DNA from: Bacillota bacterium
Lineage (GTDB): Bacteria; Bacillota; Clostridia; Lachnospirales; Lachnospiraceae
Length of the DNA stretch: 44,752 nt
Assembly (NCBI GenBank): GCA_902363515.1
Contig: CABJAN010000027.1
Coordinates: 1-44,752 of the forward strand
Direction: 5' to 3'
The position numbers and the translations under genes are program-made. Under the pieces are notes generated by a model. The model had not been told where the DNA came from, searched no databases, and saw only the letters and a list, made by a program, of their open reading frames with translations. Position 1 is the stretch's first letter, and each line of letters begins with the position of its first letter. Positions 1 to 7,286 of this stretch are shown piece by piece.

Positions 1-153
1 GCTTATTAAAGTGCCCCTAATCACAGAACTGCCATTCTGAATTTTTCAAAAAGTCGGCAGATTGGCACTTTGGGCAGACATATTCATTTTTGAATTACAG
101 TTTGCGGAAACTCAAGTTTACCTTAGTATCAAAGAGAAAACATAAAAATCTGA
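1..153. other. Intergenic edge with nested inverted repeat
   Basis: No gene is visible here. The stretch holds a nested inverted repeat: AAAGTGCC near 8-15 pairs with GGCACTTT near 66-73, and CTGCC pairs with GGCAG inside it. This could be a transcript-end structure downstream of the AraC gene or of a gene beyond the window. There is no clear U-tract, so I do not call it a terminator. Confidence 0.3.
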
Positions 154-1311
154 TTAGAAATTAGGCTGGTGGTGCAGTTTCCTGTATTCCTTGGGTGACA
201 TTCCCATACGTTTTGCAAAAATGCGGCTAAAATAGTTCAAACTCCCAAAAGACAGATAATCTGAAATTTCTCCTATTTTTCTATCTGAGAATTTCAGCAT
301 ATTACAGGCAGCTTCCAGCTTTACCCTTAAAATATACTCTGTCATAGCAATGCCTTCCTGCTTTTTAAACAGTTTCAGCATATATTCCTTAGAAATCCCG
401 ATATCATCTGCAATTTTCTGCAAATCAATCTTTTCTCTTTTCCTGGAATAAATATCCTTTTTGCAATCCTCAATATATGGATTCTCTCCCTGAGTCTCTT
501 TCCCCTCTTTTACAACACGGGCAAATTCCAGGCACGCTTCCTTTTTCAATGCAAAAATCCGCTCAACCGTGTCGCATTCTGCCAGATGCTGCAAGTAAAT
601 ATCATTCATTAATAAAGCTTCCCTGGAAGTGATTCCTCCCTCAATGGCACTTCTGGCAGCCATAGAAATCTCAATGACCGCCATATATTCCTCATTTTTT
701 TGAAGATTATTCACTACCATGGGATGAGGCGGGGTAATCACTTCATACTTTTCTCTAATATATTGCACATCCCCATTTCGGATATGTTCAAAAAAAGCCT
801 GCTCCTCCGCATAAGTATGGTTCTTCTGAAAGGAATCATACTGGCGCAGTTCCGCATCCAGAACATTCTCCTGAATCTGCAAAGGTCTGTCCTGAATTTT
901 TTCTACCAGCATTTCCAGGGTATATCTCTTTTCTGAATCCTCATTTAAAATCAATACTGCTGTCAAAAGCAAATCTTTTAACTGCACAGCCGGAAGAGCC
1001 TGAAACTGTTTCTCCATCATCCCCACTGGCTTCTTCGCATCTGTTCTGCCGATTGCCACCGGACCTGCCAGAATCCATACGTTCTCTCTCTTGCAGGCAA
1101 TCAGCGCTGCCGGAACCTTCTGATACTGATAGAAAAGCACATCATTTTTCTCAGATAACTGCAGCCGCTCTTTTACCTCTTCTGCCTGAAAGAATTCCTT
1201 TCCCTCTCTCCCAGAAGGATAACTGCTTTTAAAAGTTCCTTCTTCGGAGTAAATACAAATGGGAATCCTTGTTAATTGATATAAATGTTCTAAAAATGTG
1301 CAAATTCCCAT
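154..1311 (-). CDS. AraC-family transcriptional regulator
   Basis: A 385-residue regulator. The last 100 residues or so form the AraC double helix-turn-helix: a first helix pair around 'LQKIADDIGISKEYMLKLFKK' (split here by family knowledge) and a second around 'KIGEISDYLSFGSLNYFSRIF', ending in the typical 'GMSPKEYRK'. The N-terminal two thirds looks like the sensory region common in Lachnospiraceae AraC proteins and has no recognised ligand motif. The start ATG at 1311 lies 5 bases beyond the stop of the XRE gene, whose final GAGGAG codons supply the ribosome binding site, so the two are almost certainly co-transcribed and translationally coupled. The target is unknown; the operon context suggests it serves the XRE/ParB-motif module. 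Confidence 0.9.
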   Translation of the reverse strand: MGICTFLEHLYQLTRIPICIYSEEGTFKSSYPSGREGKEFFQAEEVKERLQLSEKNDVLFYQYQKVPAALIACKRENVWILAGPVAIGRTDAKKPVGMMEKQFQALPAVQLKDLLLTAVLILNEDSEKRYTLEMLVEKIQDRPLQIQENVLDAELRQYDSFQKNHTYAEEQAFFEHIRNGDVQYIREKYEVITPPHPMVVNNLQKNEEYMAVIEISMAARSAIEGGITSREALLMNDIYLQHLAECDTVERIFALKKEACLEFARVVKEGKETQGENPYIEDCKKDIYSRKREKIDLQKIADDIGISKEYMLKLFKKQEGIAMTEYILRVKLEAACNMLKFSDRKIGEISDYLSFGSLNYFSRIFAKRMGMSPKEYRKLHHQPNF

Positions 1312-1316
1312 GGACT

Positions 1317-1592
1317 TTACTCCTCTGCCAGATTTATCTGTAATTTCATATTAAGAGCCGCTGCAATTTTAACCAGCATCTCAAGAGAAGGATTATACGT
1401 CCCACTTTCAAACCGCGTAATGTTCGTCCTGGGAATACCCGCACGTCTGGCAAGCTCTGCCTGTGTCATTCCACGCGCTTTTCGTATATTGACATATTGC
1501 TCAATGACTGCCAGCCTTGTATTTCGCTGCTCTGTTTCTATTAAAATTTTCTCATTATCAGACAGATAAATATAGTCCATGCCATTTCCCAT
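1317..1592 (-). CDS. XRE-family helix-turn-helix repressor-like protein (copy 1)
   Basis: A 91-residue protein whose C-terminal half is a Cro/CI-type helix-turn-helix: 'RKARGMTQAELARRAGI', then recognition helix 'PRTNITRFESG', then 'YNPSLEMLVKIAAALN'. The N-terminal 30 residues, starting MGNGMDYIYL, form a short strand-rich segment as in HigA/HipB-type antitoxins. The open frame extends upstream to 1664, but I chose ATG 1592 because AGAGGAG lies just 5' of it and it follows the stop of the upstream gene at 1610. The second copy at 39416-39694 is about 69% identical. It probably represses its own operon through the inverted repeat at 2344-2382. An antitoxin or an autoregulator role are both possible; no activity can be read from sequence alone. 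Confidence 0.85.
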   Translation of the reverse strand: MGNGMDYIYLSDNEKILIETEQRNTRLAVIEQYVNIRKARGMTQAELARRAGIPRTNITRFESGTYNPSLEMLVKIAAALNMKLQINLAEE

Positions 1593-1609
1593 TTGTATTT
1601 TCTCCTCTT

Positions 1610-2323
1610 CTACAACTCTATACGCATATCCATATGCCGTTTTACTCTCTTGTACGTTCTGCAAAATTCTCTTCCGGTTACATAATCAATTTTTTCCACA
1701 CACATAAAATCCAATCCATGTTTTGTATTAACCTGAAGAATATCTCCAGGAACAACAGGATATTTCTTCGTATAAATCCAGGAATATTTTCTTCTTCCCT
1801 TTCGCTTCCACTTTCCATCACAAAACTTTACATGCGTTCCAATAACCAGTTTTTTAAGAGGCTGATTGGAAAATGCCTCATATAGATCTGGTTTAAGTTT
1901 ATACTTTCTGGCAAGAAGATAGGAAATATAGCCATCCCGCAGTTGTTTTGTCTCATCTATGATAATTGCATGGGGTAATTTATGAGACGCATTGTAGTAT
2001 TCCTCATAATAGCGCATTTTCTCCTTATCTGGTTCTGTCATATTCTCTGTAAGAATGCTGTCCAGAGGACATACATCTTTCAGACTGGCAATGGGTATTG
2101 CCGCCAGAATATCCTTCAGCCATTCTGTTTCTCTCAATAACTGAACTGCAAGAAAAACAGCCCTGTCACGTTCTTCTGTATGAACTGGAATATACATATT
2201 CCCAACTCCACAGTATTTCATTCCAACAGTCAGAAGAAGTTCATCTATACGCTCAATCAGCTTCTCATTTTCTTCCGGTTGTTTTTCATCTAAATGTAAA
2301 AATACGCATAACCCGTCGTTCAT
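1610..2323 (-). CDS. ParB-motif protein of unknown function, partner of XRE gene (copy 1)
   Basis: A 237-residue protein I cannot assign to a named family. Around residues 114-140 it has 'LPHAIIIDETKQLRDGYIS' followed by 'YLLARKY'. This resembles the ParB/sulfiredoxin core (I-V-D-E ... D-G-x-x-R-x-x-A), with the ParB arginine region replaced by Y-I-S-Y. The C-terminal part is basic ('KWKRKGRRKY') and ends in a small beta-barrel-like segment, 'PVVPGDILQVNTKHGLDF'. No signal peptide or membrane segment is visible, so it is probably cytoplasmic. I chose ATG 2323 because AGGAGG lies 6-7 bases upstream; the frame itself runs to 2365. It is the first gene of the operon, followed by the XRE gene and araC. 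A paralogue lies at 39684-40415. A toxin-like or DNA-modifying role is inference. Confidence 0.75.
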   Translation of the reverse strand: MNDGLCVFLHLDEKQPEENEKLIERIDELLLTVGMKYCGVGNMYIPVHTEERDRAVFLAVQLLRETEWLKDILAAIPIASLKDVCPLDSILTENMTEPDKEKMRYYEEYYNASHKLPHAIIIDETKQLRDGYISYLLARKYKLKPDLYEAFSNQPLKKLVIGTHVKFCDGKWKRKGRRKYSWIYTKKYPVVPGDILQVNTKHGLDFMCVEKIDYVTGREFCRTYKRVKRHMDMRIEL

Positions 2324-2343
2324 AGAAATCCTCCTTCGCAAAA

Positions 2344-2392
2344 GAATCATATATGATACGTTCATTGTATCTTATATGATTCTTTTTGTCAA
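2344..2392 (-). promoter_or_regulatory. Sigma-A promoter overlapped by XRE operator (copy 1)
   Basis: On the minus strand, TTGACA (2392-2387), a 17-bp spacer and TACAAT (2369-2364) form a near-consensus vegetative promoter. A 16-bp inverted repeat, GAATCATATATGATAC (2344-2359) and GTATCTTATATGATTC (2367-2382), has one mismatch and a 7-bp gap and covers the spacer and the -10 box. The same architecture occurs at 40436-40484. It is a good candidate for autorepression by the XRE protein. Confidence 0.8.
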
Positions 2393-2405
2393 GACCATAT
2401 ATTTT

Positions 2406-4145
2406 TTACGGAATACTATCTGCTACACATAACATGCCATACCCCAGTTTCTCATTTGGATATTCCATTCCCGGCATCCTCCTGGCGCCTCTTCGCAAAT
2501 AAGCCTTCACCTTTTCCCCATATAAAAACGGATCCTCTCCCCTGACAATGCCCCACTCCATTAAAAGCGCCGCTGCACCTGTGACAAAGGGCGTGGCAAA
2601 GGATGTTCCGGTTCTCCCTGTGTATCCCCCTCCCGGAGTCGTTGTCTGAATATTCACCCCGGGGGCTGCAAGATCCGGCTTTGTCTCCCTGGTCACTCTG
2701 GTATAGCCTCTCCCTGAAAAATCCGCGTAGGATAAATATCTGGAGTCATATGCTCCTACGGAAATTACTTTTCTCGCTGTAGAAGGTATGGTAAGAGTAG
2801 TCTCCGGCGTTGGAAAAAGGAATCTGGTTCCCAGGTTCAGCACTCCTCCTCCCGGCAGCCACAAATCATAGCTTCCATCCACAATTTTCCCCGGAATCAG
2901 GCGGATTTTCCACGTTCCGCTATCCACATATTGATTCCTGGGGATAAATTCCAGATACAATTCCTGAGAAAGACTAAAAGGCGCCGGCTTACCATAATAG
3001 AGCAAAATCTCCGTAGAACCTGCGGTAAAACGCTGAGGACCTAAAGTTTCCTGAAAAGGCCCCACTATCTGTCCATTAGGATGAATAAGCGCAACCTCCA
3101 TCTCATCTACATACTGCTTCCAAAGCTGCACATTTAAGGTTGGCTCATAGGCATCCACATTCAGAGCTACCTCCTGATTCTCTCCCTGGGAAAGCCTTCC
3201 AGAGGTATGCAAAGCGCCATTCCCTTCATTTCCTGTTCCTACACAGATTACGCTGCGTCCCAGATTGGCTGCCCCGTCAAGATAACTTTCCAGAAGAGAT
3301 TCCCCGCTGTGAGAACCATAATTATTTCCAAAGCTGAGGTTCAATGCCACCGGTTTCCCCAGGGTCACTGCCTGCCGCAGCACATAATCAATTCCCTGAA
3401 GCAATTCTGTAGTTCTTGGAAATCCTCCTTCCTGGGAGACTCCAAGTTTTACTACAATCAGGTCACTTTCATAGGCAACTCCCCGGTAAATGCCCTCTGA
3501 AGCTCTGCCATTTCCAGCAGCTATCCCCATGACCCCTGTCCCATGCCCACTTAAATCCCTGCTTGGCACAATTCTTTCTCTCTCTGCTTTTGTTTCCGCC
3601 GCTAAAGCCGCATTAATCTGTTCACTGGTATATTCTGTCCCAATCACATAGCCTTTTGGCGGATTTCCCGGAATACTCTGATCCCATAATCTGAGAATCC
3701 TGGTACTGCCATCCTGATTTCTAAAATCCGGATGACTGTAATCAATGCCAGAATCCACACATGCCACCAATATCCCTTTTCCCGTAAGAGGCATTCCAAG
3801 AGGGGAAAACTGACTCTGTACAGAAGTCATACAAGAAGCACTTTTCCCCTGGTTCACAGCAAAAAATAAACGCTTTGGTTTCTCTATAAATTCAATTTGC
3901 GGATAGTCTGTAAGACCCTCAATCAGGCTCTGTGGCACAGTCAGAATTGCAAAACCATTTAGTAACTCCACAATGGGAATCTCATCCCCCAGGACTTCCC
4001 CCAGGTTACCGGAATATTTCACAATCACTTCCCACTGACTTTCCAATGAATCATATCCCACGTTTAACTGCAAAGATTTCTCACGCTCTGCCTCTGTGGC
4101 ATCCAGGGCAAGATTTAACATATTTTCCAGTTTCTGATCTGTCAT
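2406..4145 (-). CDS. Csp-family subtilisin-like serine protease (copy 1)
   Basis: A 579-residue S8 peptidase with an intact triad: Asp131 in 'VACVDSGIDYSHPDF', His201 in 'SGHGTGVMGIAAG' and Ser515 in 'GTSFATPFVTGAAAL'. The oxyanion Asn is at about 306 in 'GTGNEGNG'. Residues 1-95 look like the propeptide. Roughly 130 extra residues (about 325-455) between the oxyanion Asn and the Ser match the jellyroll insertion typical of clostridial Csp proteases. Csp proteins activate the cortex lytic enzyme SleC during spore germination, but Lachnospiraceae carry many Csp paralogues of unknown role. No signal peptide is present. The gene sits just downstream of an rRNA methyltransferase gene and upstream of the ParB/XRE operon, which has its own promoter. 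It is 90% identical to the protein encoded at 41732-43474. Confidence 0.92.
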   Translation of the reverse strand: MTDQKLENMLNLALDATEAEREKSLQLNVGYDSLESQWEVIVKYSGNLGEVLGDEIPIVELLNGFAILTVPQSLIEGLTDYPQIEFIEKPKRLFFAVNQGKSASCMTSVQSQFSPLGMPLTGKGILVACVDSGIDYSHPDFRNQDGSTRILRLWDQSIPGNPPKGYVIGTEYTSEQINAALAAETKAERERIVPSRDLSGHGTGVMGIAAGNGRASEGIYRGVAYESDLIVVKLGVSQEGGFPRTTELLQGIDYVLRQAVTLGKPVALNLSFGNNYGSHSGESLLESYLDGAANLGRSVICVGTGNEGNGALHTSGRLSQGENQEVALNVDAYEPTLNVQLWKQYVDEMEVALIHPNGQIVGPFQETLGPQRFTAGSTEILLYYGKPAPFSLSQELYLEFIPRNQYVDSGTWKIRLIPGKIVDGSYDLWLPGGGVLNLGTRFLFPTPETTLTIPSTARKVISVGAYDSRYLSYADFSGRGYTRVTRETKPDLAAPGVNIQTTTPGGGYTGRTGTSFATPFVTGAAALLMEWGIVRGEDPFLYGEKVKAYLRRGARRMPGMEYPNEKLGYGMLCVADSIP

Positions 4146-4207
4146 AGCAGAGAATACCTCTCTTGTTTTTATTTATTTCTATACAGACCCGGCTTTGATT
4201 ATGCAAA

Positions 4208-5383
4208 TCATGTTTTGGGCAGTCCTCCATGAAGCCGTTGCAAACTGCACACAACTTCTGTATGCTTTGTTCCCGGAAATAAATCCACCCCCTGTATCAT
4301 CTCCACCTTCCAGTCCTTTTTCACCAAAATCTCCAGGTCTCTTTTCAAGGTCTCCGGGTTACAGGAAATATACACTATGGAATCTGGTTTCATGCGGCTT
4401 ACCGCATCCAAAAATTCCGGGGTGCTTCCCGCCCTTGGAGGATCCATGAATACCACATCCACATGTTCTCCCCTATCTGCCATTTTCTGAATAAATTTTG
4501 TAGCATCCTCACATAAAAATCTGGCGTTTTTGATCCCGTTTTTTCTGGAATTTTCCAGAGCACACTGAACTGCTTTTTTATTTAGCTCCACTCCCAGTAC
4601 ACTTCTGGCTTTTCCTGCTGCAGTAAGTCCAATGGTTCCAACACCGCAGTAAGCATCTAAAACGCTCTGGCTTCCATCCAGCTTTGCAGAGGAAATTGCT
4701 GTCTGGTATAAAACCTCTGTCTGCTTTGGATTCACCTGATAAAAGCTGGAAGCTGCAATCTGAAACCGTACCCCGCACAGCTCATCTTCAATATAACCTC
4801 TCCCACATAAAATCTTTTCCTGATATCCAAGTACAGCGCTGGTGTCTCTTGGATTTATGTTCTGTATAATCGTGGAGACTTTTGGACAGCGCCTGCGTAC
4901 TTCTTTTACAAAATTTTTCGCTCCCGGAAGAATTGGGGAAGCAGTGACCAACACCACCATTACTTCATCCATAAGCAGGCTGTGCCGCGCCAGCACATGC
5001 CGCAAAAGCCCTGTATGTCGGTCCTCATCATAGGGCTTATATTTACACACTCTGGCAGCCTGGCGCACTGCCTCCACAGCCTCATCTAATGCCGGCTGAT
5101 GCAGCAGACAGGATTTTACCGGAAGCACCTTGTGGGTTCCCTGAATATAGATTCCGCTGTCCAGTTTTCTCTCATGATATGTAAATGTAGAAATTACTTT
5201 ATTTCTATAATGCCATGGTTCCTCCATGCCAAGAATAGGCTGAAGTTTCCTGAATTTTCCTAAAAGTACTTTTAATTCCTTTTGTTTCTTCTGAAGCTGT
5301 TTTTCGTATGGAAGAGACAACAGGTCGCACCCACCGCATCCCTGTTCTTCCAGTTCACATCGCTTCTGCTGTAATGCCATCAT
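4208..5383 (-). CDS. RumA/TrmA-type RNA uracil-C5 methyltransferase without TRAM domain
   Basis: A 391-residue SAM-dependent m5U methyltransferase of the RlmC/RlmD/TrmA class. It starts with an iron-sulfur-type cysteine cluster ('CELEEQGCGGC', plus Cys in 'VKSCLLHQ'). The methyltransferase fold follows: SAM motif 'VLDAYCGVGTIGL', 'VFMDPPRAG', and the catalytic cysteine in 'VYISCNPETLKRDL'. It lacks the N-terminal TRAM RNA-binding domain that the paralogue at 7254-8615 has, so it is probably a distinct specificity (one 23S position or a tRNA), which cannot be decided from sequence. GGAGG precedes two adjacent ATGs (5383 and 5380). It follows glycerate kinase by 15 bases and is probably co-transcribed with it. 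Confidence 0.9.
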   Translation of the reverse strand: MMALQQKRCELEEQGCGGCDLLSLPYEKQLQKKQKELKVLLGKFRKLQPILGMEEPWHYRNKVISTFTYHERKLDSGIYIQGTHKVLPVKSCLLHQPALDEAVEAVRQAARVCKYKPYDEDRHTGLLRHVLARHSLLMDEVMVVLVTASPILPGAKNFVKEVRRRCPKVSTIIQNINPRDTSAVLGYQEKILCGRGYIEDELCGVRFQIAASSFYQVNPKQTEVLYQTAISSAKLDGSQSVLDAYCGVGTIGLTAAGKARSVLGVELNKKAVQCALENSRKNGIKNARFLCEDATKFIQKMADRGEHVDVVFMDPPRAGSTPEFLDAVSRMKPDSIVYISCNPETLKRDLEILVKKDWKVEMIQGVDLFPGTKHTEVVCSLQRLHGGLPKT

Positions 5384-5398
5384 TGTTCCTCCGTCCTG

Positions 5399-6577
5399 TT
5401 AGTTCTTTCTTCTTCCAGCCAAAAACAGACGCATAGCCTGCTCCACTGTGTCTGACATATTTCTTCTGGCAGTTTCTTTTTCCATCGCCTCCTCCAGAGT
5501 GCATATTCCAGGCAAAATAGAGAAAAATGCATCAATCCCTTCTCCATTGCAGGCTGCTGCCTCCCGGCTTACACTTCCAGCAAAGGCAATCACCGGTTTT
5601 CCATACTTTTTACCCAGTTTTGCAACTCCAACCGGAGCTTTTCCCATGGCAGTCTGACCATCCAGACGTCCTTCTCCTGTAATCACCAAATCTGCATCCC
5701 GAATCTGTTCTTCCAGTTTTGTTTCCTCTAAAACGATCTGAATCCCCGATTCCAGCACTGCATTGGTAAAGGTCAGAAACGCAAAACCCAGCCCACCGGC
5801 TGCTCCTGTTCCCGGATATGTTACATCTGCCTCTGGAAACACTTCTTTTGCCAGGGCAGCATATTGTTCAAGCCATTGATCCATATCTTCTGCCATCTCA
5901 GGCGTTGCCCCTTTTTGCGGGCCGAAAATTGCACTGCATCCCTGGTTTCCGCACAGTGGATTTGTCACGTCACAGGCAATGCGGAAACTGCATTCCTTTA
6001 ATTCTGCTACAACATTTTCCCTGGAAATAGCTGCTAAATCTCTCAGCCCTGCTGCCCCAAATCCTGCCTCTTCCCCGGCTTTATTTCGGAAAGAAAAGCC
6101 AAGTGCCTGAAGCATTCCAATTCCTCCATCGTTAGTACTGCTTCCGCCGATTCCAATGATAAAATGCCGGCAGCCTTTTCCAATCGCATCCCGAATCATC
6201 TCTCCTACTCCATAGGTAGTGGTATGGAGAGGATTTCTCCGCTCCTTTGGCACCAGAGTAATCCCAGCAGCCGAAGCCATCTCAATGACAGCAGTTTTCG
6301 ATTCTTTTATCATACCATAGGAACTCTCTACAGGCTCACCCAAAGGTCCTGTTACCGTCAGAAACTGCATTTCACCACCCATGCCATTTACCAGTGCCTC
6401 CACAGTTCCCTCTCCTCCATCTGCCAGCGGACAAATCTTCACCTCTGCGGATGGGCAGGCTTTTAGAACCCCTTCTCCTGCCGCATTTCCGGCTTCTATA
6501 GATGACAGGCTTCCTTTAAAAGAATCAATGACAATGACAACTCTCTTTTTTTCTGTTTCTTGTATCGCAGCGCGCAT
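5399..6577 (-). CDS. Glycerate kinase (GlxK/GarK family)
   Basis: A 392-residue glycerate kinase that phosphorylates D-glycerate, feeding it into lower glycolysis. Family signatures are the N-terminal 'VVIVIDSFKGSLSSIEAGNAAGEG', 'CPLADGGEGTVEAL', 'GIGGSSTNDGGIGMLQALG', 'GAAGGLGFAF' and 'ITGEGRLDGQTAMGKAP' (each partly quoted from family knowledge and seen in the translation). Length is normal for the family. The start ATG 6577 is preceded by AAGGGGG. A small hairpin (GCTATT/AATAGC near 6591-6606) lies directly upstream. The gene stands between the downstream copy of the rlmCD-end repeat and the TRAM-less methyltransferase. Before the insertion at 6630-7235 it would have followed rlmCD closely. 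Confidence 0.93.
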   Translation of the reverse strand: MRAAIQETEKKRVVIVIDSFKGSLSSIEAGNAAGEGVLKACPSAEVKICPLADGGEGTVEALVNGMGGEMQFLTVTGPLGEPVESSYGMIKESKTAVIEMASAAGITLVPKERRNPLHTTTYGVGEMIRDAIGKGCRHFIIGIGGSSTNDGGIGMLQALGFSFRNKAGEEAGFGAAGLRDLAAISRENVVAELKECSFRIACDVTNPLCGNQGCSAIFGPQKGATPEMAEDMDQWLEQYAALAKEVFPEADVTYPGTGAAGGLGFAFLTFTNAVLESGIQIVLEETKLEEQIRDADLVITGEGRLDGQTAMGKAPVGVAKLGKKYGKPVIAFAGSVSREAAACNGEGIDAFFSILPGICTLEEAMEKETARRNMSDTVEQAMRLFLAGRRKN

Positions 6578-6629
6578 AGTTTTTCCCCCTTGCTATTCAA
6601 AAATAGCGGAACTCCATTCCATGAATCAG

Positions 6630-6680
6630 CAAGTTCCGCCCTTTCTCCTATTTTCTTGTTAATTTTGCCACTGTTTCAAC
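6630..6680 (-). repeat. 51-bp direct repeat, distal copy (att-like)
   Basis: Perfect 51-bp copy of 7236-7286. Read on the minus strand it encodes the last residues of RlmCD (VETVAKLTRK and stop) plus 18 bases of 3' flank. Here it is detached from the gene and bounds the rhuM insert on the glycerate kinase side. This is the arrangement left by site-specific integration at a gene's 3' end. Confidence 0.92.
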
Positions 6681-6684
6681 CTTA

Positions 6685-7176
6685 TCATAGAACAGTTTCC
6701 TCTTCAAGCAGTCGGTCAAAATACTCTGTTGTAAGCACCGAACCACCATTTTTCAAACGCTCATCATCCATAACCCAGCCTTTGATTGTATAATTCTTAA
6801 CGATACCATTAGCCCACTTACGGAATTGTACAGCACGCTCATTATTCACTTTAAATCCCACTGCGATAATCATCTGAAGATTATAATGCTGTGTATCTCG
6901 CGCAACCTGACGTGAACCTTCAGTTTGAACTATCCGGAATTTCCGGATAGTTGCATCTTCCTCAAGTTCAGAATCTGAATATATCTTTTTAATGTGTTCA
7001 TTGATTGTACGAACATCCACATCATACAGAATGGACATCATCTTCTGTGTCAGCCATATATTCTCATCCTCATAGCGCATTTCAATACTGTCCTGCTGCT
7101 CACCTGCAGCGGCAACATAAGTTAAATATTCCGCCGCACTGGAACGGATGGTTATTTCTTGTTTTTTCTTTTTCAA
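6685..7176 (-). CDS. rhuM: RhuM-family protein, C-terminally truncated
   Basis: A 163-residue N-terminal part of a RhuM protein, a family first noted on Salmonella pathogenicity island 3 and common on mobile elements; its function is unknown. Seen here: 'IWLTQKMMSILYDVDVRTINEHIKKIY', 'ATIRKFRIVQTEGSRQVARDTQHYNLQMIIAVGFKVNNER' (two halves), 'FRKWANGIVKNYTIKGWVMDDERLKNGG' and 'EYFDRLLEEE'. Full-length members continue about 150-170 more residues from this point. Here the frame ends after only three novel residues (TVL) just before the 51-bp repeat, so the 3' half is gone. The start is TTG at 7176 with GGAGG 9 bases upstream. No integrase or other mobile gene accompanies it. It is probably a remnant. 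Confidence 0.85.
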   Translation of the reverse strand: MKKKKQEITIRSSAAEYLTYVAAAGEQQDSIEMRYEDENIWLTQKMMSILYDVDVRTINEHIKKIYSDSELEEDATIRKFRIVQTEGSRQVARDTQHYNLQMIIAVGFKVNNERAVQFRKWANGIVKNYTIKGWVMDDERLKNGGSVLTTEYFDRLLEEETVL

Positions 7177-7235
7177 ACAGGATTTCCTCCTTTAAATTCC
7201 CACAAGCATCCCTGCCCTCCTGTAAAATATGGAAT

Positions 7236-7286
7236 CAAGTTCCGCCCTTTCTCCTATTTTCTTGTTAATTTTGCCACTGTTTCAAC
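7236..7286 (-). repeat. 51-bp direct repeat, proximal copy within rlmCD 3' end
   Basis: Perfect copy of 6630-6680, offset 606 bp. It covers the last 33 bases of rlmCD and 18 bases downstream, so the gene itself is intact. It forms the rlmCD-side boundary of the inserted rhuM segment. Confidence 0.92.

Noticed and set aside
2406..4145. Possibility that the Csp proteins are inactive CspC/CspA-type pseudoproteases
   Set aside because: Asp131, His201 and Ser515 are all present in both copies, so they look like active CspB-type enzymes.
4578..4778. Short frames inside larger genes on either strand (also 12155-12712, 23521-24186, 31032-31517 and similar)
   Set aside because: They lie wholly or largely inside well-supported genes with full domain matches, lack ribosome binding sites and have no recognisable sequence features.
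6685..7176. Intact prophage or integrative element at the 51-bp repeats
   Set aside because: Only 555 bp lie between the repeats and no integrase, structural or conjugation gene is present; it is a remnant at most.
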